From CAIQQQ01 sp037445025 (lineage in GTDB: Bacteria > Pseudomonadota > Alphaproteobacteria > Acetobacterales > Acetobacteraceae): 64,000 nucleotides of DNA. Every line of letters begins with the position of its first letter. The first letter of the stretch is position 1. The notes below the pieces were generated by a model. That model saw only the letters and a program-made list of their open reading frames with translations, ran no database searches and was not told the origin of the DNA. Where the stretch lies: NCBI GenBank assembly GCA_037445025.1, contig JBBILI010000010.1, positions 80,286 through 144,285 on the forward strand, written 5' to 3'. The position numbers and the translations under genes were made by a program. This document shows, piece after piece, positions 27,385 through 35,862 of this stretch.

Positions 27385-28008
27385 CTAGCGTGGGCCCGGT
27401 TTGGGTCTGTCGCCAAGCTGAAGCTGGGTGAACCACCAGATCAGGCTGCCCAGCACCACGATCACGCCGGCGCCGACCGACAGCAGCAGGGGGGACTGGT
27501 CCAGCCAGCCCAGCCCGGGCACGACCAGGAACAGCACGCCGCCCACGGCGCAGATCTGCCAGACGCGCGCCTGCACGCCGGCGACGAAGGTGCCGAGGCC
27601 CAGCAGCGTCATCATGGCGAGCGAGGTGGCGTTGGCATTCATCACGCCCTGGACGCCGCTGTTGAACAGAAAATAGATCGCCAGCAGCAGGGCGAGCCAG
27701 TCCAGCACCAGCCTGAGCATGAAGCCGAACTTCTCGACCTGGTCGGAGAAATGCCGCCATCCCTCGGCGATGGAGATGATCGCGAACACCGGGGTGATGA
27801 TCACCCAGTAGCCGACCGGCAGCCGCAGCACGACGCCTGTGACCGCGAGCGTCAGCATGGCGAGATAGGGGATGTCGTGGATGAACCAGCGCATCAGCTC
27901 CGAGCGTTGCTGCGCCGCAGCCGTGTGGCGGGCGGCGTCAGGCATGCGAAGCGCGGTGATGGGCGGCGCCGCCTGCGACCGACCTGAAGGGGTGGAGATC
28001 CATGACAA
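27385..28008 (-). CDS. Membrane protein, paralogue of the protein at 29033-29635
   Basis: The 207-residue product has five or six membrane segments after a polar N-terminus. The stretch RWFIHDIPYLAMLTLAVTGV and the block TLLGLGTFVAGVQARVWQIC have near-identical counterparts in the protein encoded at 29033-29635, so they are paralogues. No enzyme or transporter motif is seen. The two genes flank a PRC-barrel gene, so the trio may act together, but no function can be named. Confidence 0.65.
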   Translation of the reverse strand: MSWISTPSGRSQAAPPITALRMPDAARHTAAAQQRSELMRWFIHDIPYLAMLTLAVTGVVLRLPVGYWVIITPVFAIISIAEGWRHFSDQVEKFGFMLRLVLDWLALLLAIYFLFNSGVQGVMNANATSLAMMTLLGLGTFVAGVQARVWQICAVGGVLFLVVPGLGWLDQSPLLLSVGAGVIVVLGSLIWWFTQLQLGDRPKPGPR

Positions 28009-28033
28009 CCTCGGGTGTGCGGGACGATGCGGG

Positions 28034-28699
28034 TCAGGCCGCCGGGAGGTCGGACCAGTCGGGTTCCGTCCAGGAGGAGCTGGTTTTGATCTTGTAGCAG
28101 GTCAGGTCGATATGGATGTCTCTGGCGCCCCAGTCGATGTCCTTGATCTCGGCGGGGGAGACCAGGACGTGCTTGCCGAAGCCCCAGTTCCGCGTGTCGA
28201 TCACGGCGTATTCGATGTTCCAGCTCTCGTCGTCGACCAGGAGGTCGTCGAGATGTCCGATATCGCCGTCGAGGGCGTGGATATGGTAGCCGGTGACTTC
28301 GCTGAGGCTGCGCAGGTGGGGGTCTCCGGAGGATGAGTCGCCTTCGTTGCTCCAGACATCGTTGTAGGGGCCGCCGTTCCAGGTTGGGGTGTGGCCGTAG
28401 TAGCTGTTCAGGGCGTGATCCATCCGCAGTGACACCGGCTCGTCGCTTGCCAGATCCGGGCTGTCCTCGACCTGGCGTTTGCTGAGTTTCACGGGAAAGG
28501 CGCGTTGCGCGACATCGGCGCGTTCGAGGCCGCGCGGGTGGAGCAGCACCTTGCGGCCCGCGAGCCAGGAGCCGGTGTTGATCACCAGCCAGCGCAGGGT
28601 CCAGGAGCGGTCGTCGAACAGGAAATCGGAAACGGAGCCGACCTTTCCGTCGCTGGCCTCGATGGTGTAGCCCAGGAAGCCGGTTGCGCGGCGCTGCAT
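28034..28699 (-). CDS. PRC-barrel domain protein, two domains
   Basis: From the start at 28699 (AAGGA upstream) the 221-residue product has two PRC-barrel-like halves: GYTIEASDGKVGSVSDFLFD with LRWLVINTGSWLAGRKVLL, and GYHIHALDGDIGHLDDLLVD with IEYAVIDTRNWGFGKHVLV. PRC barrels occur in ribosome maturation factor RimM and in photosynthetic reaction centre subunit H, and as stress-related proteins in many alphaproteobacteria. The tandem form here is of the last kind. No signal peptide. Function unknown. Confidence 0.8.
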   Translation of the reverse strand: MQRRATGFLGYTIEASDGKVGSVSDFLFDDRSWTLRWLVINTGSWLAGRKVLLHPRGLERADVAQRAFPVKLSKRQVEDSPDLASDEPVSLRMDHALNSYYGHTPTWNGGPYNDVWSNEGDSSSGDPHLRSLSEVTGYHIHALDGDIGHLDDLLVDDESWNIEYAVIDTRNWGFGKHVLVSPAEIKDIDWGARDIHIDLTCYKIKTSSSWTEPDWSDLPAA

Positions 28700-28842
28700 G
28701 TTCGTCGTCCTTCGGTGGTTGCCCCTGACGGGCACCCGGCACTTGTTCACGCTGCTATAACCGCGCCGCCTCACCCAAGGCAGCTTCGGACACTACGCAC
28801 CCCTCCCCGCTTGCTCACACCCAACGAACAAAAAGTCTTTTG

Positions 28843-28864
28843 CTTCTTTTCTTCAGAAAAGAAG
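28843..28864. repeat. R1 repeat, copy 6, hairpin B only
   Basis: Perfect hairpin B with the preceding AAAGTCTTTTG box; no hairpin A nearby. It lies in the 333-bp divergent gap before the second membrane protein. The rest of the gap shows no gene. Confidence 0.75.
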
Positions 28865-29032
28865 TGCTTTCTTTGCTGTCTTGTCTGCCAAAGATTGATC
28901 CAGGTAGTTTCCGAGGCTGTTGCCCAGTCTCCCGCGGTGCCACCAGCAAGGCCTGACCCGGAGCATCGGCATGACCATCGACCCAAGGCTGAACGCAGCG
29001 TGCCGAGGCGACCTCATGTCGGATGCGCGGTG

Positions 29033-29635
29033 ATGGACACGGTCACGCATCTCGAACCGCGTATTGGCCCGGGGCCTGCGGTGGAGCCTGTGGTTGCTGT
29101 GCACCCTGTGGCCGTGGTTCCGGTGGCGCCGCGGGCCGCGGTGCTGCGCTGGCTGCTGCATGATCTTCCCTACATCACGAAGCTGCTGCTTGCGCTGGCT
29201 GGCGTGGTGGTGAAGCTGCCGTTTGCCTACTCGCTGATTCTGATTCCGCTGTTCGGGATCATCTCGATTGCGACGGGATGGCACCACGCCGCCTCGCGCC
29301 AGGAGCAGTTCGAGCTGGTGTGGCGGATGGCGCTGACCTGGTGTGCGCTGCTGCTGGCGATCTTCCTGATGTTTTCGGACAGTCTTTCGACGTTGCTGCG
29401 CGGCAACGCCACACGGCCGGAGATGCTGACGCTGTTGGCGCTGGGCACGTTCACGGCGGGGGTTCAGGCACGGGAGTGGCGGATCTGCAGTGTCGGGGGA
29501 TTATTGTTTCTGTCGGTGCCGGCGATGGTGTGGCTGCATGATTCACCCAGGCTGCTCGGCGGCTCCGCCGTGGCGGCGATTGCCTTGGGCGCCCTGGCCT
29601 GGTGGATGCTGCCGAACCGCAACGCCAAAGGATAA
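29033..29635 (+). CDS. Membrane protein, paralogue of the protein at 27385-28008
   Basis: The start MDTVTHLEPRIG at 29033 was chosen because the frame upstream has no protein-like character. The 200-residue product shows the same spans as its paralogue (LRWLLHDLPYITKLLLALAG, TLLALGTFTAGVQAREWRIC). The conserved short motif GTFxAGVQAR in both suggests a shared ligand or partner. No known family assigned. Confidence 0.65.
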   Translation: MDTVTHLEPRIGPGPAVEPVVAVHPVAVVPVAPRAAVLRWLLHDLPYITKLLLALAGVVVKLPFAYSLILIPLFGIISIATGWHHAASRQEQFELVWRMALTWCALLLAIFLMFSDSLSTLLRGNATRPEMLTLLALGTFTAGVQAREWRICSVGGLLFLSVPAMVWLHDSPRLLGGSAVAAIALGALAWWMLPNRNAKG

Positions 29636-29641
29636 AAGTTT

Positions 29642-29700
29642 TTTTCTTCTTTTTTTCAAAGAAGAAGTTTTTTATTTGAAAAGAAAGAACCAAAGAAACT
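29642..29700. repeat. R1-related repeat, copy 7, divergent
   Basis: TTCTTCTTTTTTTCAAAGAA and a following block AAAGAACCAAAGAAACTTTT mix features of hairpins A and B. It seems a decayed or recombined element between convergent genes. Confidence 0.55.
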
Positions 29701-29701
29701 T

Positions 29702-32001
29702 TTATTCGTTGGGGGCCGGGACTTCCTGGAGGATGCGGGTCAGGCTGAAGGTGTCGGTGGCGAGGTCGAATTCGAGGCGGACCTTGTCGCTGAGGGGGGT
29801 GTCGTCGCCCTGCATCTCCAGCAGGCGGGCCATCAGGTAGTCCGTCACCAGGGGACGGACGCGCTTCTTGACGATCTGGCGCGGACTGCGCCCGCCTTGC
29901 GACGGCACGTGATGCTTGTCGATGATCGGTCTGAGCACAGGCTCGTCCGCCTCGATCGAAATGCCGCGCTCCTGATAGTCGCGATTGATCTTGGCCAGCT
30001 CCTTCTTGAGGATCCTGAGCGCCGTGTCATGGTCGAGCGCCTTGTAGACATAGACCTCATCGACCCGGCCGATGAATTCCGGACGGAACAGCGCAAGCCC
30101 GCTCTCCTTCGACTTGGCCTCGCACAGCACGGTGCGGATCACCTCCTGGTGCTCGTCCTGCCGGTTGAGCTCCTCGGCGGTGAGGTCCTCGGCCGTGACG
30201 GCGTTGGTGGTGATCACCATCAGCTTGCCCTTGAAGCTGATCTTCTTGCCGTTGGACAAGGTGATCTCGCCTTCTTCGCGGATCTGCATCATCACGTCGT
30301 AGATATTCGGGTCGGTCTTGTCGATCTCGTCAAACACCACGATGTCCTTGTTCTCGCACTCCTCCATGGTGGGCGCGCCCTCGTCCAAGCCGATCAGGCC
30401 GGGGGCGGCGCCGGTGAGGCGGGAGATGGCGCTCTTGTCCTTGAACTCGCTCATCCGCAGCACGGCCGGCATGGACGCGGCGCCGCCGTCCCAGCGGGCC
30501 AGCACGCGGGTCAGTTCGGTCTTGCCCAGGCCGGTGCCGCCGGTGAACAGCAGCACGCCGGCGGGGCGGGAGGGCTCGCTCACGCCCAGCTCACGCTCGC
30601 GCCAGACCTTGGCCACCGCCTTGACCGGCGCCTCCTGGCCGAAGATCTCGGCGCCGAGGTCGATCTCCAGCCCGCGCAGCCGGTCGAGCTTGTTGGCCGA
30701 CAGGTTGGACAGCGGCACGCCGGAATCGTCGCTGAACACCTTGCGCACATCGGCCTTGGTGACCTCCGGGCGCACCTGGTGCAGCGCGTGGGACTCTCGC
30801 GCCACACTGGCCTGGGCGCCGGGCAGCCCGTCCTTCAGCGTGTTGAAATCCCGCCGCTCATCGGCGCTGCGATCCTGCTGCGGCCTGGCCTCGATCGCAC
30901 CGAGGCGGCTTTCGATGTCGTCCAGCGCGTGTCGGGCCTTCAGGTAGGGTCCGAACCGGGTCTCATAGGTCTGGTTGACCGACTGATATCGATGCCGCAA
31001 CGCCACGAACTGGATGGCGATGGCGGCCGCGACGGCGTTGCCGATCGGGTGGGCCTGGGCCGTCACCTCCTGCCGGTCGCGCAGGGCGCCCATCTGGTCG
31101 CGCAGCTCGGCCAGCTCGATGGGCTCTGCGAAGACGTTGATCCGGACCATGGCGCCGACCTTGTCGGCAAAGGAGATCGCCTGCTCCGGGCGCCGGCTGG
31201 AGGCGAAGGCGCGGCCGGGGTAGCGGCCGCGCAGGCGGATGATCTCGTCGGCGACCGGCTCGCTGTAGTCGATGTTGTGGACCAGGCTGAGACGGCGGAA
31301 ATGTGACATCGGCACCGGCTTCAGACCGTCCAGGCCCCGCTCCGCCATCTCCATGACCTGGAAGCAGCGCAGGATGACGGTGGCCGCGTGGCGATGCTGT
31401 CGTTGTTCCGGGTGTCGGAGATGATGATGGCCTGCACGTCGTCGCTGCCTTCCAGGCCCGCGAGCAGCGCCTGCATCATGCGGTCGGAGGCCTCGCCCGA
31501 GGCCTTCACCAGGTCGTCGATGTGATCGATGATCAGCAGACCGTGGTTGCGCCTGACGTATTCCAGCGATCTGCTGAAGCCGTCGACCCGGCCGAGCGGC
31601 GGGCCGGTGAGGAACAGGCTGACGTTGAACAGGAAGAACGGTCCGCCGAGCATGGAGCTGCTGAGGCGCTTTTCGGTGCGCGCGCGGATGAATTCGTCGG
31701 CCAGCGTGGTCTTGCCCGTGCCCGGTTCGCCGCGGATCCACATGCTGTTGACGCGGGCCGAGGCCAGCACGGTGTGCAGCTCGGTCAGCCGAGCGTTGAG
31801 GCCGACATGGCGGGTCAGCCTGGTCCGGGTCGGCGGCGTGTCCTGCCGGGTGGTGTGCTGTTCGGAGGCCTTGGCGTCGGCGGCGCCGACCTCGCCGGAC
31901 AGTCCGGCCAGGCATTCGGCGTAGGCGTCGAACTGCACCTGGAGCAGGAACGGCATGGCCGGGTCGGCCGGAAAGTTCGGCACCGTCGTCAGGAGGCTCA
32001 T
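29702..32001 (-). pseudogene. Clp-like (ClpA/ClpB type) AAA+ ATPase, frameshifted with a deletion
   Basis: The N-terminal part from 32001 has a first P-loop (RGEPGTGKTTLADEF) and Walker B-like GLLIIDHIDDL. At about 31380-31390, just after SDTRNNDSIA, the frame changes and continues with ATVILRCFQVMEMAERGL. The middle of the first AAA module seems lost. The second AAA module is complete: P-loop FTGGTGLGKTEL, Walker B DIVVFDEIDK, sensor VITTNA, arginine region ALFRPEFIGRVDEVYV, and the C-terminal small domain. The intact ATPase would unfold or remodel proteins; with the coiled-coil neighbour it may have formed a separate system. Without the first module a ring is unlikely. Confidence 0.7.
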
Positions 32002-32032
32002 GGTTCATCCATCGTTGCGGTCTGAGACCGGA

Positions 32033-33032
32033 TCAGGATTGCGCCGCGACGGTCTCAGCCGCGGCCGGCACGGTCGGCACCGAGCCCTGCGGCGTGGGCG
32101 GCAGGCGCGGTGCCGGGACAGCTGGGCCGTCGAGCTTTTCCAGGCCGGCATCGACCTTCTGGAAATCGGCCATGGCGGCGCGCACGGCATTGGCCGAGAC
32201 CTTCACCTGCTCGACGAGTTCCATCGAATTCAGGCTGCGCTCGATGGCCTTGTCGGTGCGCTCGGTGATCAGCGTCTGCGCATTGCCGAGGGCCGCGATG
32301 GCGGCGCGCATCTGGTCGAGATTCTCGGTCTCGAGGCGGAACTGCGCGCCGGTGGCGCCTTCGAGGTTGGAGCCGAAGATCTCCTGCGCCTTCTTAGTGG
32401 CATCGCGCACGCCGGCGGCGAGCAGGCCGTCGCGGAGGGCGACACCCTGCTGCAGGCCCATCTCAAGGGCGCTGGCGGTCACCGGCAGGGCCTGCTGCTG
32501 CGGGTTGGAGAGCAGCTCGTGCTGGGCGTCGATGAGGCTTGCGAACTGCTGGGCGCGCGCCTCGGCCTGAACATTGGCCGAGGCCAGCATCTCGAACGAC
32601 ACCACCTTTCCCTGCAGGATGCGCTCATAGTCCAGCGCGCGCTGGTTGGCCTGGTTGGCGCTGTCGAGCTTCACGGTCAGCAGCGTCACCTGGGCATCGT
32701 CGCCCTCGGCGGCCGCCCTGTCCTTGGTGCGCTCGTCGACCTCCACGTGCAGGCTTTCGCTCTGCGCATGGGTCTGGCGGGCCACCACCTGCAGCGCGCC
32801 CTTGAGGATGGTCTCGCCGGTCGCCATGCGGTTGAGGATGACGGTGATATCGGTGCAGGCGGCGCGGCTTCTGGCGTTGGCGTTGAACAGCCGGTCGATG
32901 GAGACGCGGGTGCCCTTGATGAGGGCCAGGCTGTCCTGCGCGGTCTGCAGGATCTGCTCGGTGAGCCCTCCCTCGGTGGCATCGACGGTGCGCAGGATGG
33001 TCAGTTCGCCGTCCTCCAGCTTGCTGTTGCGC
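32033..33032 (-). pseudogene. Coiled-coil protein of unknown function, 5' end lost
   Basis: The ATG at 32827 gives 264 residues, but the same frame continues upstream with protein-like sequence (KLEDGELTILRTVD, TAQDSLALIKGTRVSIDRLF) to about 33032, where it abuts the MFS remnant. So the start is missing and the ATG at 32827 is internal. The sequence is helical, with glutamine- and alanine-rich heptads throughout (residues 20-240) and a proline-rich tail. It vaguely recalls TelA-like toxic-anion-resistance proteins. It precedes the Clp-like gene in the same direction, so the two were probably partners. I cannot assign a function. Confidence 0.6.
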
Positions 33033-33033
33033 T

Positions 33034-33725
33034 GGCCTGCTTCCGCAGTTCGCCCAGCAGCAGCTGGGCTGCAACGCGACCTGGGCCGGGCTGGTGCTGG
33101 CGCCGGGGGCGGTCATCCTGATCATGCTGATTCCTGTGGCCGGGATGATCATGCGTTTTGTTCCTGTCAAATACGTCATCGCCGGCGGCGGGCTCGCGCT
33201 GGGCGGGGCGCTGATCTATTCGATGGGTCTGGTGCCGATGCTGGACTTCCGGCACCTCGCCTATATGCGCGCGGCGCAGACGGCGGGCCTGGCGCTGCTG
33301 TTCGTGCCGATCAGCACCATCGCCTATGCCACCCTGCCTTCGGCCCAGAACAACGACGCCGCCGCCCTGTTCAGCATGGCGCGCAATGTCTGTGGCGGGA
33401 TCGGCATTTCGGTGTCGACGGCGCTGATCACCGACCATGAGCAGACACCCGGCAGGCGCGGCTGGTGGCGCATCTGGCGGTGACCAGCCAGCCTTATGAC
33501 CGGCTGCTGCAGCAGGTTCAGCAGGCGCTGCACAATTCCGGCCAGACCCTGGCGCAGGCCGCCCACAACGCCCCGGGCAAGGTGTTCGCGATGTTGCAGG
33601 CGCAGACCGCCGTGCTGGCCTACAGCGATGTGTTTCTGATCACCGCCTGCCTCAGCTATCTCTTGCTTCCGGCCGCCCTGCTGATGTCAGCCTACCGCAG
33701 CACGGACAAGGCGACGACATCATGA
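33034..33725 (+). pseudogene. C-terminal remnant of a DHA2-type (EmrB/QacA) MFS multidrug transporter, frameshifted
   Basis: The remnant begins at LLPQFAQQQLGCNATWAG, which is about two-thirds into a DHA2 transporter, directly at the junction with the coiled-coil gene. It continues with APGAVILIMLIPVAGMIM, FVPISTIAYATLP and FSMARNVCGGIGISVSTAL. At about 33440-33450 (CAGACACCCGGCAGG) an AC repeat shifts the frame; ARLVAHLAVTSQPYDRLL and the last membrane span follow in the new frame to 33725. The first 9-10 spans are gone, so no transport is possible. The fumC start overlaps its end by four bases. Confidence 0.8.
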
Positions 33726-35149
33726 TGCCAGCTTCGCCGGACGGGGGCGAAACCCGGATCGAACATGACGCGCTCGGTGACGTCGCTGTGCCCGCCGCAC
33801 ATCTGTGGGGGGCGCAGACCGAGCGCAGCCGGGTGCATTTCCCGATCGGCACCCGCGGCTATGTGTGGGGGCGCGATGTCATCCACGCCTTCGGTCTCGT
33901 CAAGCTGGCCTGCGCCGAGGCCAATGCGGCGCTCGGCCGGCTTCCGGCGGACAAGGCCGCGCTGATCGGGCGCGCCGCCCGGGAGGTGCGCGACGGGCGA
34001 TGGGATGGCGAGTTTCCGCTGGTGGTGTTCCAGACGGGGTCCGGCACACAGGGCAACATGAACGCCAACGAGGTGATCGCCAACCGCGCCATTCAGCTCG
34101 CCGGCGGCGTGGTGGGCAGCAAGCGCCCGATCGACCCGAACGACGACGTCAATCACAGCCAGTCCTCCAACGACGTGTTCCCGACCGTGATGCATGTCGC
34201 CGCCGTCACGGTGATCGAGACCCGGCTGATCCCGGCGCTGGCCGGGCTTTGCGCGACGTTTGCCGCCGGGACGGCAGATTTCGCCGATGTGGTGATGACC
34301 GGACGCACCCATCTGCAGGACGCCACGCCGATCACGCTGGGGCAGGTCATGTCCGGCTGGCTGGCCCAGCTTGACGCTGCCGCCGACGGCATCAGGCGCG
34401 CCTTGCCGGGGCTGTTCGAGCTCGCCATCGGCGGCACCGCCGTCGGCACCGGGCTCAATGCGGCTCCGCGGTTCGGCGCCGCCGTGGCCGACCTGATCGC
34501 GCAGGCCACCGGCCGGCCGTTCCGTGTCGCCACCAACCACTTTGCAGCCCTGTCGGCACATGACGCGATCGTTGCGATGTCGGCCACGCTCCGCACCCTG
34601 GCCGGCGCCTGCCTGAAGATCGCCAACGATATCCGCTGGTACGCCTCCGGCCCGCGCACCGGCATCGGCGAGCTGATCCTGCCGGAGAACGAACCGGGCT
34701 CGTCGATCATGCCGGGCAAGATCAACCCCACCCAGTGCGAGGCGCTCACCATGGTTGCCGTGCAGGTGTTTGGCCATGACCACGCCGTGGCCTTCGCCGG
34801 CAGCCAAGGCAACTTCCAGCTCAACGTCTACAAGCCGGTCATGCTGGACAACCTGCTCGACAGCGCCCACCTGCTGGCCGACGCGCTCACCGCCTTCGAC
34901 ACGCATTGCGCCCGCGGCCTCATCCCCAACCGCACGCGCATCGCAGCACATCTCGCCGATAATCTGATGCTGGCAACGGCCCTGAACCCGCATATCGGCT
35001 ACGCCGCCGCGGCGCGAACAGCGCTGCTCGCCAACCGCGAGGGGCTGTCGCTGCGCGATGCAGCACTGCAGCTTGGCCTCGCAACGTCAGAGCAGTTCGA
35101 CGCCTGGGTGAACCCGCTCGACATGACCCGCTCCCTGCAGCCCGACTGA
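33722..35149 (+). CDS. fumC: Class II fumarate hydratase
   Basis: The 475-residue product has the fumarase/aspartase superfamily signature GSSIMPGKINPTQCE at about 318-332, plus TGSGTQGNMNANEVIANRA and the catalytic-histidine region GRTHLQDATPI. This is the oxygen-stable, iron-independent fumarase that hydrates fumarate to L-malate in the TCA cycle. Length is normal and the frame clean. The start could also be the second methionine. Neighbouring sequences are damaged, so the integrity of fumC stands out. Confidence 0.95.
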   Translation: MMPASPDGGETRIEHDALGDVAVPAAHLWGAQTERSRVHFPIGTRGYVWGRDVIHAFGLVKLACAEANAALGRLPADKAALIGRAAREVRDGRWDGEFPLVVFQTGSGTQGNMNANEVIANRAIQLAGGVVGSKRPIDPNDDVNHSQSSNDVFPTVMHVAAVTVIETRLIPALAGLCATFAAGTADFADVVMTGRTHLQDATPITLGQVMSGWLAQLDAAADGIRRALPGLFELAIGGTAVGTGLNAAPRFGAAVADLIAQATGRPFRVATNHFAALSAHDAIVAMSATLRTLAGACLKIANDIRWYASGPRTGIGELILPENEPGSSIMPGKINPTQCEALTMVAVQVFGHDHAVAFAGSQGNFQLNVYKPVMLDNLLDSAHLLADALTAFDTHCARGLIPNRTRIAAHLADNLMLATALNPHIGYAAAARTALLANREGLSLRDAALQLGLATSEQFDAWVNPLDMTRSLQPD

Positions 35150-35356
35150 TCAGACCTTCCCGGCCCCCTTCCCCGCCGGGTGCGTGCGCCGGCCGGAGCC
35201 GCTCAGCCTGCCACCACCCGAGAGCTTGTTCACCGTGGCCCAGGCGCACGCCTCAGCCTCTTCCTGCGGCAAGCCCTGCTTCTCGTAGCCGTCCTCGATG
35301 TGCTGAGCCTGGCGTTTCTGCTTGCCGGTGTAAGCCGACTTGTCACCGCGCGGCAT
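35150..35356 (-). CDS. Small conserved basic protein (annotated as plasmid stabilisation protein in relatives)
   Basis: The 68-residue product MPRGDKSAYTGKQKRQAQHI, then AEACAWATVNKLSGGGRLSG, is a well-conserved short lysine/arginine- and glycine-rich type found on alphaproteobacterial chromosomes. Its role is unknown; the name used in databases is not supported by a mechanism I can see. It converges with fumC, ending one base after it. Confidence 0.6.
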   Translation of the reverse strand: MPRGDKSAYTGKQKRQAQHIEDGYEKQGLPQEEAEACAWATVNKLSGGGRLSGSGRRTHPAGKGAGKV

Positions 35357-35404
35357 GGCTTTGCCTTTTCTTTGAGAGAGTTCATAGATATAAGGAAGTA
35401 AGGT

Positions 35405-35426
35405 CTTCTTTTCTGAAGAAAAGAAG
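35405..35426. repeat. R1 repeat, copy 8, hairpin B only
   Basis: Perfect hairpin B followed by CAAAAGAATTTTAT, a changed inner box. No hairpin A. Confidence 0.75.
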
Positions 35427-35643
35427 CAAAAGAATTTTATGAATTTTTATTTATCACTTTGGGATAACATCGCCAATTTCTATGTGCCATGGTCCGCCCT
35501 GCTGAGAGGAGGCGTGTGTCAACCGCACGAGATGCCAAAGGAAACGAGATCGTTTTTCCGGTTTGTTGGTCCCGACCAACGCAGTGGTAGCCGAGTCCTT
35601 GTCGCATCCACGCCACCTCTCAGCAGCCGCCTCTCGCGGACTG

Positions 35644-35770
35644 ATACCAACGGCCTTGATCGATGACTCTTCCATCGATCAAGGCCGTTGGTATCAGGCG
35701 CCGGGTTGGCCGGCGGCGGCGCGCCAAACCAAGACCTATACCAACGGTCGTTCTTCATGACCGTTGGTAT
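35644..35770. repeat. R2 double-hairpin element, left copy
   Basis: A 51-nt hairpin (35644-35694; arms ATACCAACGGCC and GGCCGTTGGTAT, inner arms TTGATCGATG and CATCGATCAA) and a 33-nt hairpin (35738-35770; arms ATACCAACGGTC and GACCGTTGGTAT) separated by a GC-rich 43-bp spacer. Total 127 bp. The right copy at 37942-38068 is the reverse complement with only a few differences in the short hairpin loop. Confidence 0.9.
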
Positions 35771-35862
35771 GAGTGAAACCCGAACCTCCCTGCGAGGCAC
35801 GGCAGTGACTAGGGAGATCACACGGACGCCATTCTTCCACACACGCAATTCGGGGACCCACC

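Larger units (their letters stand above)
35357..35862. other. Intergenic region upstream of transketolase with two repeats
   Basis: The 506 bp hold a lone R1 hairpin B (35405-35426) and a complete R2 element (35644-35770). The stretch 35440-35640 between them is less GC-rich and has short open frames without coding character. The transketolase promoter must lie in the last 90 bases or upstream of R2. Confidence 0.5.

Noticed and set aside
35439..35666. Open frame of 75 codons before transketolase
   Set aside because: It runs through R1/R2 borders, has no ribosome site and no protein-like pattern.
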